Notes: generated from the sequence alone by a model not told the origin. 37,585 nt of DNA from JBJXFK01 sp046155505 (GCA_046155505.1 JBJXFK010000033.1:1-37585), one strand, 5' to 3'; positions 1-8,364 are shown, numbered from the stretch's first letter. Program-made: numbers and translations.

Positions 1-285
1 GAGAACGCGCGGCACGAATTCGGCGGCGCAGCCTCGGGCTTGATTCGCGACCGGGACCGAGGCGGCGGATCCGGCGCTACGCCAAATGGAACGCCGCGAT
101 TGCGCGCGGTGTTCTTTAGTGTGGAAATGCGTCGCGGTGTCGCTTTGGCGCGAGAACGCAACGGTGCCGTTGAGGGCCTCGGAGACCTGCGCTGCGCGGG
201 TTTCGACGCCGGCCGGCGAGGCTGGTGAGTCGAATCGAGCAGAGCGGGTTGGGGTGGCCTCGTGCGAGTGCTTCTTGCTTGCAGC

Positions 286-417
286 ACGGGTTGGAAAACC
301 CGTGATACAGAGACGGGTTGGAAAACCCGTCCCACAGAACAGGTTGGAAAACCCGTTCCACAAGACAGGTTGGAAACCTGTCCCACAGAGACAGGTTGGA
401 AACCTGTCCCACAAGAG
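286..417. repeat. Tandem array of five 26-bp hairpin units
   Basis: Five units start at 286, 313, 339, 365 and 391, so the period is 26-27 bp. Each contains a short inverted repeat around a GGA or GGAA loop: ACGGGTT/AACCCGT in units 1-2, a mixed form in unit 3, and ACAGGTT/AACCTGT in units 4-5. Units are separated by 8-9 bp resembling CCCACAGAG. Stem changes are mostly compensated on both arms (CGGGTT to CAGGTT), which suggests the hairpin shape is kept. The array lies in a gene-free stretch. Confidence 0.85.
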
Positions 418-461
418 CGCTCGCCGGTCACGCACTGTGTTGGTTTTTCCAGACACCTCCT

Positions 462-495
462 CGAATAGCGAATGGCGAATAGCGAATAGCGAAAT
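462..495 (+). repeat. Short 'gcgaata' word repeat
   Basis: Four to five copies of a 7-9 bp word (GCGAATA or GCGAATG) run head to tail. It is low-complexity intergenic DNA with no coding potential, and similar in style to the other word repeats near 4690, 7821, 8365 and 18496. Confidence 0.7.
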
Positions 496-702
496 TCGGA
501 TGAGCGACGGGCGCGTCCGGGCTTCGCTTGCGGATTCCTTTTTCAGACGCCGCGCGCGTCGACTCGCGCGGTGAGTACTCGGGGGAAGTATTGGTGTGCG
601 GAGCGCGGTGTGGCAAGGGGCCTGCGGGGCGTGTGCGAGAGGTGAACGGTGGTGGGCGGATTTGAGCGGGTTTGAGTGGGGGGATGGCGATCTGACGAAG
701 AC

Positions 703-730
703 ATGCTTACGCGGAGTACCGCGAAAGCAT
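703..730. repeat. Symmetric bulged hairpin
   Basis: ATGCTT (703-708) pairs with AAGCAT (725-730) and GCGG (711-714) pairs with CCGC (719-722), with two unpaired bases on each side between the stems and a 4-nt loop. It is followed by GCCACC, echoing the CCCAC tails of the other hairpin words. It lies about 140 bp past the stop of the minus-strand ankyrin gene and has no T-run, so it is more likely a dispersed repeat than a terminator. Confidence 0.5.
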
Positions 731-870
731 GCCACCCGCCATCCGCCGCACGGTTTTCGTAGTTCGATACCGTCGCGCGAGTTCAGCGGTTTCCGACAGT
801 GCCACCTGCCCCCCCGCCGTCCACGCGTTGCGCCCAGACATGGTCGTGAATTCGGGGCGAATACAGCTCG

Positions 871-1347
871 CTACTGCGAGCGACGCAACGGCCTTGAGCG
901 TGATAGGGTGAGTTCGCGGTGCATTTGTGGGGACCTTGCAAAATGGGTTAGGTGCTGCCCCAAGTACGACCGGTCCGGGTCGGCACCATTCCTCAAGAGG
1001 AGGCGAACGACCTCGGTATGTCCATTGGTGACCGCGATCGCCAAGGGCGGGACGACCCCATCCCGACTCGCATGCACGTTCGCGCTCCATTCTAATAGCC
1101 GTGCAACCATGTTGACCCGACCATGTCGTGCAGCCCAAAATAGCGGGGTTGCACCGTCGTCCGCGGTCGCGTTCGCGTCTGCGCCGGCGTCAAGAAGGAG
1201 CATCGCCACGTCGTCGTGGTGGCGATTTATCGCGAGGAATAGCGGCGTTTCACCGTAACTTGTCTTGAAATTCGGATCAGCGCCTTCATCCAAAAGCGAT
1301 CGCAGCGACGCAATGTCGCCGGCCTCGACAGCCTTTATGAGCTCCAT
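871..1347 (-). CDS. Ankyrin-repeat protein
   Basis: This 158-aa protein consists almost entirely of about four ankyrin repeats, each about 33 residues, with the typical 'G-TPL--A---GH--VV-LLL--GAD-N' pattern (for example GETPLFLAINRH and LLRNGADPD). Ankyrin repeats mediate protein-protein binding; no enzymatic domain or signal peptide is present, so it is probably cytoplasmic. I chose the ATG at 1347 because the first ankyrin helix starts at once (MELIKAVEAGD). A GTG six codons upstream (1365) is possible. The gene stands alone and its partner cannot be told from the sequence. Confidence 0.8.
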   Translation of the reverse strand: MELIKAVEAGDIASLRSLLDEGADPNFKTSYGETPLFLAINRHHDDVAMLLLDAGADANATADDGATPLFWAARHGRVNMVARLLEWSANVHASRDGVVPPLAIAVTNGHTEVVRLLLRNGADPDRSYLGQHLTHFARSPQMHRELTLSRSRPLRRSQ

Positions 1348-1455
1348 TTTTTTCGCCCGGCGCACAGTGTCTACTCCGTCTCATATGCGGATAATACTCC
1401 GAACAGCGTTTCGACATCGGCATTTCCGCTGCACGGCACCGAGCGGATATGCTCG

Positions 1456-1761
1456 TTACTCCGAATTGCCGCCGCTGCCGTCAAACGAATTCCGCGGCCG
1501 TTTCTCCACCAGATACTGCCGACGTGCGGCGGCGTAATCGGCGGAGTTGAACGCGCTCGACACGCTCGGCTCGCCGGTCGCGTCGTGCGGGGCGTTTTCG
1601 GCGATTTTGCAGAGGAGGGGGATGCACCAGCCGCAGCCGGTTCCGGCTCCCAGGCATTCCGACATTTGCGATGGGTGACGCAGCCGCTCGCGGCGGGCGA
1701 AGTGATAGAGCTTTCGCAAACTCACGTGATAGCAGTAGCAAATCTCGTCGTCGGGCTGCAT
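1456..1761 (-). CDS. BFD-like [2Fe-2S]-binding protein
   Basis: This 101-aa protein has the cysteine pattern of the BFD-like [2Fe-2S] domain: C8-x-C10 and, 33 residues on, C43-x2-C46 (motif GTGCGWC). Bacterioferritin-associated ferredoxins of this fold pass electrons to release stored iron, but stand-alone versions also occur and the partner here is unknown. The C-terminal tail (ADYAAARRQYLVEKR) is charged. I take the ATG at 1761 because the domain begins directly after it. The same frame stays open upstream to 2469, but that part is antisense to the lipoprotein gene and to a palindromic repeat. No bacterioferritin gene is in the window. Confidence 0.8.
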   Translation of the reverse strand: MQPDDEICYCYHVSLRKLYHFARRERLRHPSQMSECLGAGTGCGWCIPLLCKIAENAPHDATGEPSVSSAFNSADYAAARRQYLVEKRPRNSFDGSGGNSE

Positions 1762-1818
1762 CCTGGCAGTGTAACGGCCAGGGCAAACGCATTTGGGAAA
1801 ATCAGACGAGAAGCGCGC

Positions 1819-1889
1819 GGGGAGCATCGGCCTCGGGCCGGGGGCCGGGGGCGAATTTGATGCGCACCGCCCGGAGGGCGATGCTCCCC
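1819..1889. repeat. Dispersed palindromic element, copy 1
   Basis: The element opens with GGGGAGCATCGGCCTC and closes with CGATGCTCCCC, giving terminal inverted arms of at least 11 bp around a GC-rich middle containing GCGAATTTGATGCGCACCG. A second, cleaner copy lies at 11713-11775. It is in the divergent gap between the BFD-like gene and the di-haem lipoprotein gene. No transposase is nearby, so it resembles a REP/MITE-type element. Confidence 0.8.
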
Positions 1890-2101
1890 ACGGCTGGCGT
1901 GCCTGCTGATCCAGAACGCGTTTGACCTGAGTTCGCGATCCCCGGCGTTGGTAAATTCGGCGCAAAGGTGAGAAAATCCGCCCAAGGTCGCCTAATAGCT
2001 TACGGGGTGCATCCACCCGTAGCAGTGGGCACATGCGCGGCAGCTCGGTGCTTTCGCGCACACCTCCTCGTGTCACTCTGACAAACACAAAGGAGTTTCT
2101 G

Positions 2102-4624
2102 ATGCGACAAGGAAAATGGTCGCGCTGGGCGCTGCTGTCCCTCGGGGCAGTCACAATCGGCGGACTCGGCGCGAGTTGCACACCGCCGCCGCCGCCGCCG
2201 GACGATGATGAGCCGCCAATCGTCGACAACGACGCGGACGGCGTGGACGACACCACCGACAACTGCCTCGGAACCGCTAACGCCGACCAGTCGGACGTGG
2301 ATAGTGACGGCATCGGCGACGCATGCGATGTGCTGGCTACCGAGTCGCGCTCGGCCTCCATCGCCATTACGCCGGACAATAGCATCGTCATCGTCGCGAA
2401 CAAGGACGCGGGAACGGTCACGATCCTGCGCGTTCGCAACGCCGACGGCAGCGACGCGAGCGAGGTCATCGCCGAGATTCCGGTCGGCCTCGAGCCGCGC
2501 TATGTCGCGATCGGGCCGGCGGTTCAGGAAGCGTACGTTTCCAATGCGCTGAGCGGCACGATCTCGGTGATCGCGCTCGCCGGTGCCGATGCCTTCAGCG
2601 TCGTGGCCGAAATCGATTGCGGCGTCGAGCCGCGCGGCATCGCCGTGACTCCCAATGGCACGCGATTGCTGGTCGCCAACCACACTGCCGGAACGGTTTC
2701 GATCATCGATCTGAAGACCCGCGCGATCACCGGAACCGTGAGCGTCGGCGCAGCGCCGATGGCGATCGCGATTTCGAACGATGGCGACAATCAGGACACG
2801 GACGAGTTCGTGTTCGTCACGCGCTTTTTCGGCGAGTTGATCCCCGGCGGCCCGGGCGAGGGTTTTGACGACGGCCAGCAGGGCGTGGTCGTGAGCTTCG
2901 GCCTGACCGCGCTCGTCCCCAAGCAGATCACGCTTTCGCCGCTGGCCAACAGCGGATTCACGGCCGATCGCAAGAACTTCTGTGTCGCGTTCAACGCGAC
3001 GGCCGCGAACGCGACGTTTTGCCCGGACACGACGATCACCGTTGCGACAGATCCGAAGATCGCGACCGATCCGCAGGCGGCGTATGCGAATCAGTTGCAC
3101 GCGATTGCGCTGCGCGGTGATCGCGCCTGGGTGCCGAGCATCGGCGCGCAACCCGAGCCGCCGCTGCGGTTCAACGTCAATGTACAGGCGCTCGTACACA
3201 CGATCGACGCCAATGCGCAGACCCAGGTGGTCGCCGAGCACGTCAACTTGAACGCGCAGATCGCGGCGGAGACGCAGCCTGATGCGGCGGTCGCCAATAC
3301 GGTGCTGACGCGCCTGTTTGGTGGCGACATCGTCGATGTCGAAGCCGACGCAGCCGGGCAGAATTTCCTGTTCGTCTCGCGCGGCGGCAACTATGTGCTG
3401 CGTGCGTCGCTCGATGAGAACGGCGTGCTGGATATCGGCGCTCCGAGCGTCGTGCGCATCCAGACCGGCAACATTCCGACCGGCGTCGTCCTGAGCAGCG
3501 ACGGCAAGCGGGCGTATACCAACAACGAAGTCGGCCACAGCGTGACGGCCATCAATCTCGATACGAACGCGGTCATCGCGCTCGATATCGAGACGGCCAC
3601 GCCGCCCGAGCCGGGCAGCTTTGATCACGCCGTCGCGATGGGCAAGCTGTGCTTCTTCACGTCGCTGGGCATTCCCGATGACGAGATTTTTGACAAAGAC
3701 CTGCGCGAGATCGTGCCGCTCACGTTCCGCGGCAAGGCGTCGGACAATTCGTGGAGTTCGTGCGCGTCGTGTCACCCCGACGGTCTTTCCGACGCGGTGA
3801 CGTGGAGCTTTGCCACCGGCCCGCGGCAGACCGTCGCGCTCGATGCGTTCTTTGCCAAGGGCAATCCGCACGATCAGAAGGTCAGCAACCAGAGCGCGGT
3901 CCGCAGCAGCGTGACCGACTTCAACGAGAACTCGGTCGTTGTGCAGGGCGGTTTGGGTTTTGCGGGTACGCCGCCAAATCCGAACGTGTTCAACCACGGT
4001 CTTTCAGCCGGCGCGAGCGATGCGCTTGATGCGCAGACGCTCTGGGTGCAGACGGTGCGCACGTTTAACCGTCCGCCGACCGATGACGAGGCGGCGGTCA
4101 CGCGCGGTGCGACCCTGTTCGGCACCAACTGCGCGAGCTGCCACGGCGGCCCGAAGTGGACCAAGAGCACGATCTTCTATGCTGACAATCCGGCGTTTGA
4201 GACCAACCCGCTTGGTTCGCCGGCGGGCGTGGCCCGTGATCCGGGCGTGGACAGCCCGGGCGGCGGTCAGATTCGTTCGTACACCGATGGCGGCGTGACG
4301 CTGACGATTCTCAATACGGTCGGCACGTTTAGCCTGGCCAACCCGATCGAGATTCGCGCCAACGGCAACGCACCACTCGGCGGCCTCGGCTTCAACGCGC
4401 CGTCGCTGCTGGGCGTGGCGTTTACCGCGCCGTATTTGCATGACGGCTCAGCGGCGACGCTGGAAGCCGTGTTCGTCAAGCACGCGCTGGGCGCGGGCAC
4501 GATCGGCAATACGCTGACCGCGTCTGAGCAGGCGGACCTGATCGACTTCATCAAGACGATCGACGCCACGACGCCGATTTTCCGCAGCGATGCGGATGTG
4601 TTCCGCGACGCGATCGGCGGATAG
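2102..4624 (+). CDS. Lipoprotein with TSP3-like segment, beta-propeller and two c-type haem motifs
   Basis: The start is the ATG at 2102, with AAAGGAG at 2089-2095. Residues 1-24 form a lipoprotein signal ending in a GASC lipobox. A proline run and an Asp-rich segment resembling thrombospondin type 3 calcium repeats (DNDADGVDD, DVDSDGIGDACD) follow. A long region of YVTN/NHL-like propeller blades comes next (for example GTVSIIDLKT, RAYTNNEVGHSVTAI). The C-terminal third has two haem-binding motifs, CASCH at 554-558 and CASCH at 677-681, plus PYLHDGSAATLEAV, typical of the di-haem peroxidase/MauG-like cytochrome family. It should sit on the outer side of a membrane and carry out electron transfer or peroxide chemistry; the substrate is unknown. 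At 840 aa it is larger than ordinary di-haem peroxidases because of the propeller. Confidence 0.85.
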   Translation: MRQGKWSRWALLSLGAVTIGGLGASCTPPPPPPDDDEPPIVDNDADGVDDTTDNCLGTANADQSDVDSDGIGDACDVLATESRSASIAITPDNSIVIVANKDAGTVTILRVRNADGSDASEVIAEIPVGLEPRYVAIGPAVQEAYVSNALSGTISVIALAGADAFSVVAEIDCGVEPRGIAVTPNGTRLLVANHTAGTVSIIDLKTRAITGTVSVGAAPMAIAISNDGDNQDTDEFVFVTRFFGELIPGGPGEGFDDGQQGVVVSFGLTALVPKQITLSPLANSGFTADRKNFCVAFNATAANATFCPDTTITVATDPKIATDPQAAYANQLHAIALRGDRAWVPSIGAQPEPPLRFNVNVQALVHTIDANAQTQVVAEHVNLNAQIAAETQPDAAVANTVLTRLFGGDIVDVEADAAGQNFLFVSRGGNYVLRASLDENGVLDIGAPSVVRIQTGNIPTGVVLSSDGKRAYTNNEVGHSVTAINLDTNAVIALDIETATPPEPGSFDHAVAMGKLCFFTSLGIPDDEIFDKDLREIVPLTFRGKASDNSWSSCASCHPDGLSDAVTWSFATGPRQTVALDAFFAKGNPHDQKVSNQSAVRSSVTDFNENSVVVQGGLGFAGTPPNPNVFNHGLSAGASDALDAQTLWVQTVRTFNRPPTDDEAAVTRGATLFGTNCASCHGGPKWTKSTIFYADNPAFETNPLGSPAGVARDPGVDSPGGGQIRSYTDGGVTLTILNTVGTFSLANPIEIRANGNAPLGGLGFNAPSLLGVAFTAPYLHDGSAATLEAVFVKHALGAGTIGNTLTASEQADLIDFIKTIDATTPIFRSDADVFRDAIGG

Positions 4625-4940
4625 GCGGCACGCCGCGCGAATTGAAGAGAGGCTCACGCAAAGGCGCGGAGGCGCAGAGGGAAGGGGAAGAAGCGACGGA
4701 GCGACGAAGCGACAGAGGGACGAAGCGACCGAGCGACGACCAGGGATTCCTGTCCTGCGTAACTCTTCTTCTCCGCGCCGCTGCGCCTCTGCGTGAGACA
4801 TTTCTGGAAGTCGGCGAGGTAGTGCCCACCTCGTCAGCAAGCACCCGGCGCAGGCGAATATTCGCTTGTGTCGGGTGATCTGTTTGGTCGGCGCTGCGTG
4901 GTCGATCGCGGCGATATGATGGCGTTGCGAGGTGATTGTC
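4625..4940. other. Intergenic region with inverted cgcagaggcgcag repeat
   Basis: This gap of about 316 bp has no gene. It holds two opposed copies of a 'tctcacgcagaggcgcag' type word (about 4650-4680 and 4763-4801, imperfect inverted repeats). Between them, at about 4691-4740, is a low-complexity run of GACGAAGCGAC/GAGCGAC words. A related word, ctctgtgcctctgagcctctg, occurs at 18592-18614. I see no clear promoter for folK. Confidence 0.65.
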
Positions 4941-5420
4941 TTGTCAGAACTCGTGACCGCTTACGTCGCGCTGGGTTCGAATCTCGGCGATCGAGCCGCG
5001 TTGATTTCACGCGCGCTTGAGCTTCTGGGATGCGGCGATGTGATGCGCGTCGTTGCCGTTTCGACGCTGCACGAAACCGCGCCGGTCGGCGGACCGGACG
5101 GGCAGGGCAAGTATCTGAATGGCGTGGCGCGAGTCGAAACTACGTTGTCGCCACATGAATTGCTCCGGCACTGCCTGTCGATCGAGCGGCAGCTTGGCCG
5201 CCTGCGGGAGCAGCGCAACGGCCCGCGCACGATCGATCTCGACATACTGCTGTACGGCGCCATTGTGGTCGACGACGCGGAGCTGACCATTCCGCACCCG
5301 CGCATGCATGAGCGCGAGTTTGTGATGCGACCGCTCGGTGAAGTGCGAGAACGGGATTGTCAGAAGACAAACGCGGGCGAAGACGCCCGCGGTACACCAG
5401 AACGGGCTGGAAGCCCATAG
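4941..5420 (+). CDS. folK: 6-hydroxymethyl-7,8-dihydropterin pyrophosphokinase (HPPK)
   Basis: HPPK transfers pyrophosphate from ATP to 6-hydroxymethyl-7,8-dihydropterin in cytoplasmic folate synthesis. The family signatures are all here: AYVALGSNLGDR at the N-terminus, the ATAPVGG-like ETAPVGGPDG, YLNGVARVET, and the signature LGRLREQRNGPRTIDLDIL with IPHPRMHER. I prefer the TTG at 4941, since GAGGTGA lies at 4929-4935 with 5-nt spacing; a GTG at 4932 is in frame but would overlap that site. The core ends at about MRPLGEV. The last 25 or so codons run through two repeat hairpins (5373-5416), so the normal C-terminal segment seems replaced by repeat DNA. No other folate gene is nearby. Confidence 0.88.
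   Translation: MSELVTAYVALGSNLGDRAALISRALELLGCGDVMRVVAVSTLHETAPVGGPDGQGKYLNGVARVETTLSPHELLRHCLSIERQLGRLREQRNGPRTIDLDILLYGAIVVDDAELTIPHPRMHEREFVMRPLGEVRERDCQKTNAGEDARGTPERAGSP
5373..5416. repeat. Two hairpin words forming the 3' end of folK
   Basis: GCGGGCG/CGCCCGC (loop AAGA, 5373-5390) and GGGCT/AGCCC (loop GGA, 5404-5416) are separated by 13 bp. The GGA loop and flanking ACG...CAT layout resemble the 286-417 array. They lie inside the folK reading frame just before its TAG stop. Confidence 0.7.
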
Positions 5421-5564
5421 CACTGCCTCGCTCGCGCTCGGGGTTCGGATTGGTTTGCGCCCCGCGCCGCGCGCCCCCCGCGCCCTGCGCCCTCCCCGGC
5501 CTGAGTGTAAATTGAGCCGCTCTCTGTAATTCCCCTTTCCGCGCCGATCCGATATCAAACCCTT

Positions 5565-6530
5565 ATGAATTACGCGCTCCAGATTCGAAACGTCACCAAA
5601 CGGTACGGCTCGTTTGTCGCGGTCGATCGGCTGTCGCTCGACCTGCCTACCGGGCAGATCGTCGGCTTTCTTGGCCCCAACGGTGCCGGCAAGACGACAA
5701 CGATTCGCATGATCATGAGCATCCTCTTCCCCGACGAGGGCGAGATCAACGTGCTCGGGCGTCCGCGCGCGTCCGAGGTCAAAGACCGCGTTGGATATCT
5801 GCCCGAGGAACGCGGCCTTTATCGCAAAATGACGGTCGACGCGTGCCTGCGTTACTTCGGCAACCTCAAAGGCTTGAGCGGGCGAACGCTTACCGATCGC
5901 ATTGATAAGGGTCTCGAAGCCGTCGGCCTGAAAGACTGGAAACGCAAACCCGTCGAGGCACTCTCGAAGGGTATGCAGCAGAAGTTGCAATTCGTCACCA
6001 CCGTGCTGCACGAGCCGGAACTGGTGATCCTCGACGAGCCGTTCAGCGGCCTCGACCCGATCAACTCCGAGATGCTCAAAGACCTGATGCTCGACCTGCG
6101 CAAACGCGGTGCGACTGTCATCTTCTCGACGCACCAGATGGAAACGGCGCAGCGACTGTGCGATCGGCTGTTGCTGATCAACCACGGGCGCAAGCTGATC
6201 GATGGCACGCTTGCGGATGTGCAGGCGAGATTTTCGACGCCGGTCGTTTCGCTCAGCGGCGAGGGCGACTTCGCATCGCTGCGCAGCCTGCCGGGCGTGA
6301 TCGGCGGCGAGACGCGGCTCGGCGGGGCGCGTCTGGAACTGGCCGAGGGCACTGACCCGCAAGCGATCCTGAAGCGCGCGATCGAGCTCGGCCGCGTGTC
6401 GAAGTTCGACGTACACACGCTCGATCTGCATGAGATATTTGTAAAGCTCGTGGCCGCGGACCCGCGGCCCGAGGGGCGCAGTGCGGCGTCGATTTCGCCC
6501 GGCGCGACGGCAGTAGGGGGGACGCGGTGA
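5565..6530 (+). CDS. ABC transporter ATP-binding protein (NatA-like)
   Basis: This 321-aa cytoplasmic ATPase powers the permease encoded next to it. It has Walker A GPNGAGKTT (37-45), the ABC signature LSKGMQQK (133-140), Walker B LVILDEP (153-159), the D-loop SGLD and the switch histidine in STHQ (H190). The C-terminal 100 residues match the extension of the NatA/DUF4162-type exporter group. The ATG at 5565 fits the family start (MNYALQIRNVTKRYG); no good ribosome site is visible before it. Its stop overlaps the permease GTG by 4 bp, so the two are translationally coupled. Family members export sodium ions, lipids or drugs, and the substrate here is unknown. Confidence 0.92.
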   Translation: MNYALQIRNVTKRYGSFVAVDRLSLDLPTGQIVGFLGPNGAGKTTTIRMIMSILFPDEGEINVLGRPRASEVKDRVGYLPEERGLYRKMTVDACLRYFGNLKGLSGRTLTDRIDKGLEAVGLKDWKRKPVEALSKGMQQKLQFVTTVLHEPELVILDEPFSGLDPINSEMLKDLMLDLRKRGATVIFSTHQMETAQRLCDRLLLINHGRKLIDGTLADVQARFSTPVVSLSGEGDFASLRSLPGVIGGETRLGGARLELAEGTDPQAILKRAIELGRVSKFDVHTLDLHEIFVKLVAADPRPEGRSAASISPGATAVGGTR

Positions 6531-7768
6531 ACAAGATTGCGATTGTTGCCTGGCGCGAATTCAACGAGACCGTTCGCACTTGGGCGTTCGTTTTCGGCGT
6601 GATTTTCATACCGGGCCTGATCACCGCGTTCATTTACGCCGGTGAATACATCGCCAAAGCCGCGTCGCGCGAAAAGGTGGAAGTGCGCAAACTGCTCGTG
6701 CGTGACGAGCATGGCGGCGTGCTCGCACCCCTAACCGCCGGCGTCGCGCAGTGGAACACGGCCAACGCCAATCGACCGTTTGAACTCATCGCGTCGCAAG
6801 ATGACGAAGCCGCGCTTGCCGCAAACGTCCAGGACGGATCGCACTACGCCTATTTGGTGTTGCCAAAATCGCTCGACGGCAAAGACGCAGTGCGGCTGGC
6901 CCGTGCCGATGACCAGTTGGCGGCCGGCCGTGCGCTGGGCGACCTGATTAACGGCGCGATCGTGCAGGTGCGCTTCGCCAGCGAGAATCCGCCGCTGAAC
7001 TATCTGCGCGTGCAATCGTTGCAGGCACCGGTGCCGATCACGAACATCGACCCCACCACGCTTCAGCCGCGCGGCGAGGATGATGAGATGGCCCGAGTCA
7101 TCACGCCGTTCGCGTTCATGTTTCTGCTGTACATGGGGACGTTCGGCATCAGTATGGGTCTGCTGACGAGTGTGATCGAGGAAAAGAGCTCGCGCGTGGT
7201 TGAAGTGCTGCTCGCCGCGATCAGTTCGACGCAGCTCATGGCGGGCAAGATTCTGGGCATGGTCGCGGTGGGCGTGCTGGTGATGGCGGTTTGGGCGGCG
7301 GTGGGCTACCTCGGCGCGCGGGCGCAAAGCGTTGGCTATATGGTCACGCCGTATCGACTGCTGTTCGTCGGGCTGTACTTTGTACCGGGGTTTCTGCTGA
7401 TGGCGTCGATGCTGGCGGCGATCGGGGCGGCGTGCAACACGTTGAAAGAGGCCCAGAGCATGTCGTCGCCGCTGTCGCTGATCAACATTGTGCCGATGGT
7501 GCTCTGGTTCCAGCTATCGCAGTATCCGCAGTCGATGCTCAGTGTGGCACTGAGCTATGTGCCGCCGATCACGCCGTTCGTGATGATCCTGCGCGTGTGT
7601 GCCGATCCGGATATTCCGTTGTGGCAGATCGTGACAACGCTTGCGCTGCTGTGGGCATGCGTGGTCGGCATGATGATTGCGGCGGGCAAAATATTCCGTG
7701 TCGGCATTCTCATGTACGGCAAGCCGCCGACGCTGGTTGAATTGGCGAAGTGGATTCGGCAGGCGTAG
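6527..7768 (+). CDS. ABC-2 type permease (NatB-like)
   Basis: This 413-aa membrane protein is the partner of the upstream ATPase. It starts with GTG at 6527, inside the previous stop (GTGA overlap), with AGGGGGG at 6515-6521. One membrane segment lies near residues 18-37. A periplasmic or extracellular domain of about 150 residues follows. A cluster of about five segments fills the C-terminal half, starting at VITPFAFMFLLYMGTF. The line SVIEEKSSRVVEVLLA after the second segment is characteristic of the NatB/YhaP branch of ABC-2 permeases. The transported substrate cannot be told. Confidence 0.9.
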   Translation: MNKIAIVAWREFNETVRTWAFVFGVIFIPGLITAFIYAGEYIAKAASREKVEVRKLLVRDEHGGVLAPLTAGVAQWNTANANRPFELIASQDDEAALAANVQDGSHYAYLVLPKSLDGKDAVRLARADDQLAAGRALGDLINGAIVQVRFASENPPLNYLRVQSLQAPVPITNIDPTTLQPRGEDDEMARVITPFAFMFLLYMGTFGISMGLLTSVIEEKSSRVVEVLLAAISSTQLMAGKILGMVAVGVLVMAVWAAVGYLGARAQSVGYMVTPYRLLFVGLYFVPGFLLMASMLAAIGAACNTLKEAQSMSSPLSLINIVPMVLWFQLSQYPQSMLSVALSYVPPITPFVMILRVCADPDIPLWQIVTTLALLWACVVGMMIAAGKIFRVGILMYGKPPTLVELAKWIRQA

Positions 7769-7778
7769 AACACAAGTC

Positions 7779-7862
7779 CGAAGGCCGAAGGTTGAAGGGC
7801 GAAGGCCGAATGACGAAGCACGACGACCGAAGGACGACGACCGAAGGACGACGGCCGAAGGT
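7779..7862 (+). repeat. Word repeat including three 14-bp tandem copies
   Basis: Irregular 'ccgaagg' words (7779-7820) lead into three head-to-tail 14-mers: CGACGACCGAAGGA at 7821-7834 and 7835-7848, and CGACGGCCGAAGGT at 7849-7862. It fills the gap between the permease stop and the next gene. A 7-bp-arm palindrome, CACGACG-C-CGTCGTG, follows at 7871-7885. Confidence 0.75.
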
Positions 7863-7905
7863 GAACGGTACACGACGCCGTCGTGGTCGATAAGCGGGCG
7901 TTCCC

Positions 7906-8325
7906 ATGAGGTGCGCCGGGGCAATGCTTGGTTTGGCAACGCTTGTGCCGATTGGATGTGGCGATCCGGTCAATCTGGAACTGCGGTTGCGACCCGTTGT
8001 TGAGGGTTGCCAGCGCGAAGTCTGGGTTGAGTTGCGAGAGCGCGGAAGTCTGGTAGAGAAGCTGCGACTCACATCACCGACCGCCGGCGAATTCGCGAAC
8101 GCCGACACGTCACGGCCGCCGCTCGAATTTGAGCGTGCGTACCTGACCTACTTCGGTCTCCGCGATTCGATTTACTCGATCCGGCTCGTGGAAGGCGATC
8201 GCGATTTCGTGTTGAAGATCGGACGCCCGAATGCGGGCACCGGAGGGATCCAATATCGCCTGTTTCTCGCCATCCCGCGCGACATCCGGCAGGCGTGGTG
8301 TACCGCCGAACTGCGTGGAGAGTGA
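7906..8325 (+). CDS. Small putative lipoprotein, function unknown
   Basis: This 139-aa protein starts with a short hydrophobic signal (MRCAGAMLGLATLVPIGC) whose Cys18 could be lipidated, although PIGC is only a fair lipobox. The rest looks like a soluble beta-rich domain with no motif I recognise. A second in-frame ATG at 7924 would leave a very short signal, so 7906 is preferred; no strong ribosome site supports either. It is separated from the ABC genes by a word repeat and need not belong with them. Confidence 0.6.
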   Translation: MRCAGAMLGLATLVPIGCGDPVNLELRLRPVVEGCQREVWVELRERGSLVEKLRLTSPTAGEFANADTSRPPLEFERAYLTYFGLRDSIYSIRLVEGDRDFVLKIGRPNAGTGGIQYRLFLAIPRDIRQAWCTAELRGE

Positions 8326-8364
8326 CGACCGATCACGCTTGACCGACCGCCGTCATGCGATATT

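Larger units (their letters stand above)
1..870. other. Gene-free left end with repeats
   Basis: I find no convincing gene here. One frame is open from base 1 to a stop at 226-228 and could be the 3' end of a gene that starts outside the window, but its translation matches nothing I recognise. Longer ORFs across 86-574 are built partly from the hairpin array at 286-417 and are not credible genes. The stretch also holds a short 'gcgaata' word repeat and a bulged hairpin, listed separately. Confidence 0.6.

Noticed and set aside
1..228. 3' end of a gene entering from the left
   Set aside because: The frame is open but short, and the translation has no recognisable pattern; it is noted only in the region entry.
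286..417. CRISPR array
   Set aside because: The repeats are themselves hairpins with 26-bp period and the spacers are only 8-9 bp and nearly identical. No cas gene is nearby.
1762..2469. N-terminal extension of the BFD-like protein on the minus strand
   Set aside because: The extra frame is antisense to the signal and propeller start of the lipoprotein gene and crosses the palindromic repeat. The family domain starts at the ATG at 1761.
2000..3997. 665-codon minus-strand ORF
   Set aside because: It is a GC-driven shadow of the lipoprotein gene, very rich in Arg, Asp and Ala, with no domain pattern.
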